DNA from: an uncultured Candidatus Soleaferrea sp.
Lineage (GTDB): Bacteria; Bacillota; Clostridia; Oscillospirales; Ruminococcaceae
DNA: 16,164 nucleotides
Direction: 5' to 3'
Assembly (NCBI GenBank): GCA_934527325.1
Contig: CAKTAG010000022.1
Location: 1 to 16,164 of the forward strand
Shown: in pieces, positions 14,902 through 16,164 of the stretch
How positions within the stretch are numbered: the stretch's first letter is position 1
Layout: each line of letters starts with the position of its first letter
Notes under the pieces: generated by a model
The model's database searches: none
Told to the model about the DNA's origin: nothing
Seen by the model: only the letters and a program-made list of their open reading frames with translations
Position numbers and translations under genes: made by a program

Positions 14902-15564
14902 ATGCGAATTTTAAAAAAAGTACTCTCCATTATTATATCTATTTCTATAATAACAACATTTTTTTTATGTAACTTTCTTTATGCCCAACGCAGAAAAGTC
15001 TATACATCTCAAGTTACATCTGCACAACTAGCTAAAGTTTATGAATATAATTATAAAATTAATGAGATTATGCATCTAACACGTGAAAAAGGCATAACTA
15101 CTGACCAACTAAACCGTATTTTAAGCATAGGTACACTTATTGCCAGATGTGTACCTAATGTACCAGAAAAAGCCATCAGCGGCTTAGATGGCATTATTGC
15201 AGAATTAAAAAAAATGGGACCAACAGAATTGTCTGACAAATTTGGAATAGGCGCATTAGGTTCTTTAGGTGGAGGTAGTATAGGCGGATTTATTGGCGGT
15301 GCTATTGGTCTTATTTTTGGCCCTCCAGGTATGGTTATTGGGGCAGGAATAGGTGCTGCTGTAGGTGGCATACCAACTGGATATGTATCTGTTCAAAAAT
15401 CTGTGCAAGAAAAAGAAAAAAAATATAAAATGAGAATAGAAGAACTTTATGCTAAAACTATAGAAATAATAAATGATGGCTATACAACAGATGGCGTAAA
15501 CCCTAATAAAGTAGAATCTCAAAGTAGTATTCCCAAAGATGATGAATTAGAAAAATATAAATAA
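14902..15564 (+). CDS. Secreted glycine-zipper protein, paralogue C
   Basis: The product is 220 residues and clearly related to the protein from 13619. AAGGAG lies 11 bases before ATG 14902. A signal peptide ends near LYA (28). TSQVTSAQLAKVYEYN (35-50) parallels SQISTTELAKIEAKN of paralogue A, GITTDQLNRIL parallels GINRGYLKDAI, and KYKMRIEELY parallels EYKQKIEELF. The core is a striking small-residue segment at 115-160: repeated GxxxG spacing (GIGALGSLGGG, GGFIGGAIG, then after a GPPG turn GAGIGAAVGG), that is, two helices of a glycine-zipper hairpin. After the charged helix it has a polar tail that A lacks (193-220). Such hairpins occur in pore formers, bacteriocins and glycine-zipper envelope proteins; which applies is unknown. 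It is the last gene of the operon. Confidence 0.8.
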   Translation: MRILKKVLSIIISISIITTFFLCNFLYAQRRKVYTSQVTSAQLAKVYEYNYKINEIMHLTREKGITTDQLNRILSIGTLIARCVPNVPEKAISGLDGIIAELKKMGPTELSDKFGIGALGSLGGGSIGGFIGGAIGLIFGPPGMVIGAGIGAAVGGIPTGYVSVQKSVQEKEKKYKMRIEELYAKTIEIINDGYTTDGVNPNKVESQSSIPKDDELEKYK

Positions 15565-15809
15565 AGTTTAATTTATTATAAAATACATTACAAGCATACT
15601 AACGATATTCAATATATATTTATTAACATTTTTTTATTAAATCAAAATAATTGTGAGGTGAGTGCAAATAATTTAGAAAGCGTATAATATAATTAAAACT
15701 ATATTATACAAGAAGAAAATAATAAAGAACAGATTATAAATAGTTATAAATAATCTAAAATTTATATAAAACTTTATAAGTAAAAAATTACTCAATTATT
15801 GCTATAAAA
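15565..15809. other. Non-coding AT-rich stretch with orphan SD and palindrome
   Basis: No ORF of useful length. GTGAGGTGAG at about 15652-15661 looks like a good SD but is followed within 30 bases by stops in every frame. A perfect 10-bp inverted repeat, GTATAATATA (15682-15691) and TATATTATAC (15700-15709), follows. No clear terminator follows the gene ending at 15564. Confidence 0.5.
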
Positions 15810-15859
15810 AACACAAATAAAATGAGTCCAGTATAAATTGGGCTCATTTTATTTGTGTT
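15810..15859 (-). terminator. Strong 21-bp hairpin, terminator on the minus strand
   Basis: Arms at 15810-15830 and 15839-15859 pair over 21 positions with one G-U wobble (17 perfect pairs, then TCCA against TGGG), with an 8-base loop. On the minus strand the stem runs directly into a T tract, as a rho-independent terminator should. On the plus strand it is followed by AAAAACTAC, so it is a poor terminator there. Confidence 0.65.
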
Positions 15860-15886
15860 AAAAACTACAACAAAAAAAACTTAACC

Positions 15887-16021
15887 TTACAAACCCCTTT
15901 TTTTATTAGCGTATAACGCAACCAAAAACACTATAAAAAAGTGCACAAACTTAAATAGATAATTAATCATCTTATTAAAATAATATTTATATACTCTATT
16001 TTGTTTAATAAAATTATGCAT
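15887..16021 (-). CDS. Possible 44-residue hydrophobic membrane peptide
   Basis: A short ORF, ATG 16021 to TAA 15887, would encode MHNFIKQNRVYKYYF..., a basic N-terminus, one predicted membrane helix (about LFKFVHFFIVFLVALYA, 22-38) and a basic tail NKKRGL. AAAAGG (16035-16030) lies eight bases before the ATG. A good promoter is upstream and a strong hairpin with T tract downstream, so promoter, SD, peptide and terminator form one compact unit. This size and layout resemble type I toxin peptides or small membrane regulators; no known family is recognised. The caveat is that the predicted transcript starts at or within the SD. It may be a chance ORF in AT-rich DNA. Confidence 0.45.
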   Translation of the reverse strand: MHNFIKQNRVYKYYFNKMINYLFKFVHFFIVFLVALYANKKRGL

Positions 16022-16039
16022 AGATGATGCCTTTTGTTA

Positions 16040-16068
16040 ATTATATTTTAAATTTTGCCAATTGTAAA
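16040..16068 (-). promoter_or_regulatory. Promoter of the 44-residue peptide unit
   Basis: On the minus strand TTTACA (16068-16063), a 17-base spacer and a perfect TATAAT (16045-16040). Predicted start is near 16033, only about 12 bases before the ATG at 16021. Confidence 0.6.
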
Positions 16069-16106
16069 ATCTCTTCCTACTCTCTGGTGATGTGGTAGTC
16101 TAAAAG

Positions 16107-16135
16107 TAGACATAGGGGGTGTTTTGTGGTTTAAT
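16107..16135 (+). promoter_or_regulatory. Promoter of the gene entering at the right edge
   Basis: TAGACA (16107-16112), a 17-base spacer and TTTAAT (16130-16135), with TGG in front giving an extended -10. The dyad GTCTA/TAGAC (16098-16102 and 16107-16111) overlaps the -35 box and could be an operator. Confidence 0.5.
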
Positions 16136-16155
16136 ATATTTATGAGGTGACTACT

Positions 16156-16164
16156 ATGAAATAT
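16156..16164 (+). CDS. First three codons of a gene leaving the window
   Basis: ATG AAA TAT follows GAGGTGA (16144-16150) by five bases, and a promoter-like sequence lies just upstream. Only Met-Lys-Tyr is visible, so nothing can be said about the product. Confidence 0.55.

Noticed and set aside
15051..15522. Minus-strand ORFs opposite the glycine-zipper gene
   Set aside because: Pro/Ile- and Tyr/Ser-rich translations are complements of the Gly-rich coding frame; no SD or promoter.
15810..15859. Miniature transposon from the 21-bp inverted repeat
   Set aside because: Arms are separated by only 8 bases, there is no target duplication visible and a T tract follows on one strand, so a terminator explains it better.

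Overview
The window is strongly AT-rich, has tight Gram-positive Shine-Dalgarno (SD) sites (AGGAGG, GGGAGGG, GAGGTGG), uses some TTG starts and carries Firmicute-type genes: the GGGtGRT/NifU-like pair, a long KMSKH-type IleRS, and secreted proteins with Gram-positive surface modules. It reads as chromosome of an anaerobic clostridial Firmicute. No tRNA, rRNA, CRISPR array, transposase or phage gene is visible.

Layout. (1) 1-2058, minus: most of a polyphosphate kinase (ppk1), cut off by the window edge. (2) 2059-5460, plus: a promoter with a long leader drives two secreted proteins. One is a 185-residue single-domain protein. The other is a 726-residue multidomain, repeat-bearing protein with a C-terminal membrane anchor. 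A terminator follows, and then a bidirectional terminator at 5483-5526. (3) 5567-13299, minus: a housekeeping block. In transcription order it is NifU-like scaffold, GGGtGRT protein, a NifS/IscS-type cysteine desulfurase, then ileS, dusB and engB; the last three overlap by ATGA junctions. Promoters are visible before the NifU-like gene and before ileS. (4) 13537-15564, plus: a promoter and three genes for secreted proteins of no family I recognise. The first and third are paralogues with glycine-rich membrane segments; the middle one is a Thr/Ser/Pro- and Asn-rich protein. (5) 15565-16164: mostly non-coding. It holds a possible 44-residue membrane peptide on the minus strand with its own promoter and a strong hairpin terminator, and then the promoter, SD and first three codons of a plus-strand gene that leaves the window.

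How it fits together. The middle block supplies basic functions: sulfur mobilisation and probably Fe-S assembly, Ile-tRNA charging, tRNA dihydrouridine and ribosome assembly. Both flanks are accessory, cell-surface cassettes transcribed away from or towards that block. The two proteins of the left cassette share a domain. Its strand order suggests, as inference, that the small protein could polymerise by strand exchange onto the anchored large one. The right cassette (paralogue, low-complexity protein, paralogue) is the best candidate here for an undescribed secreted system.
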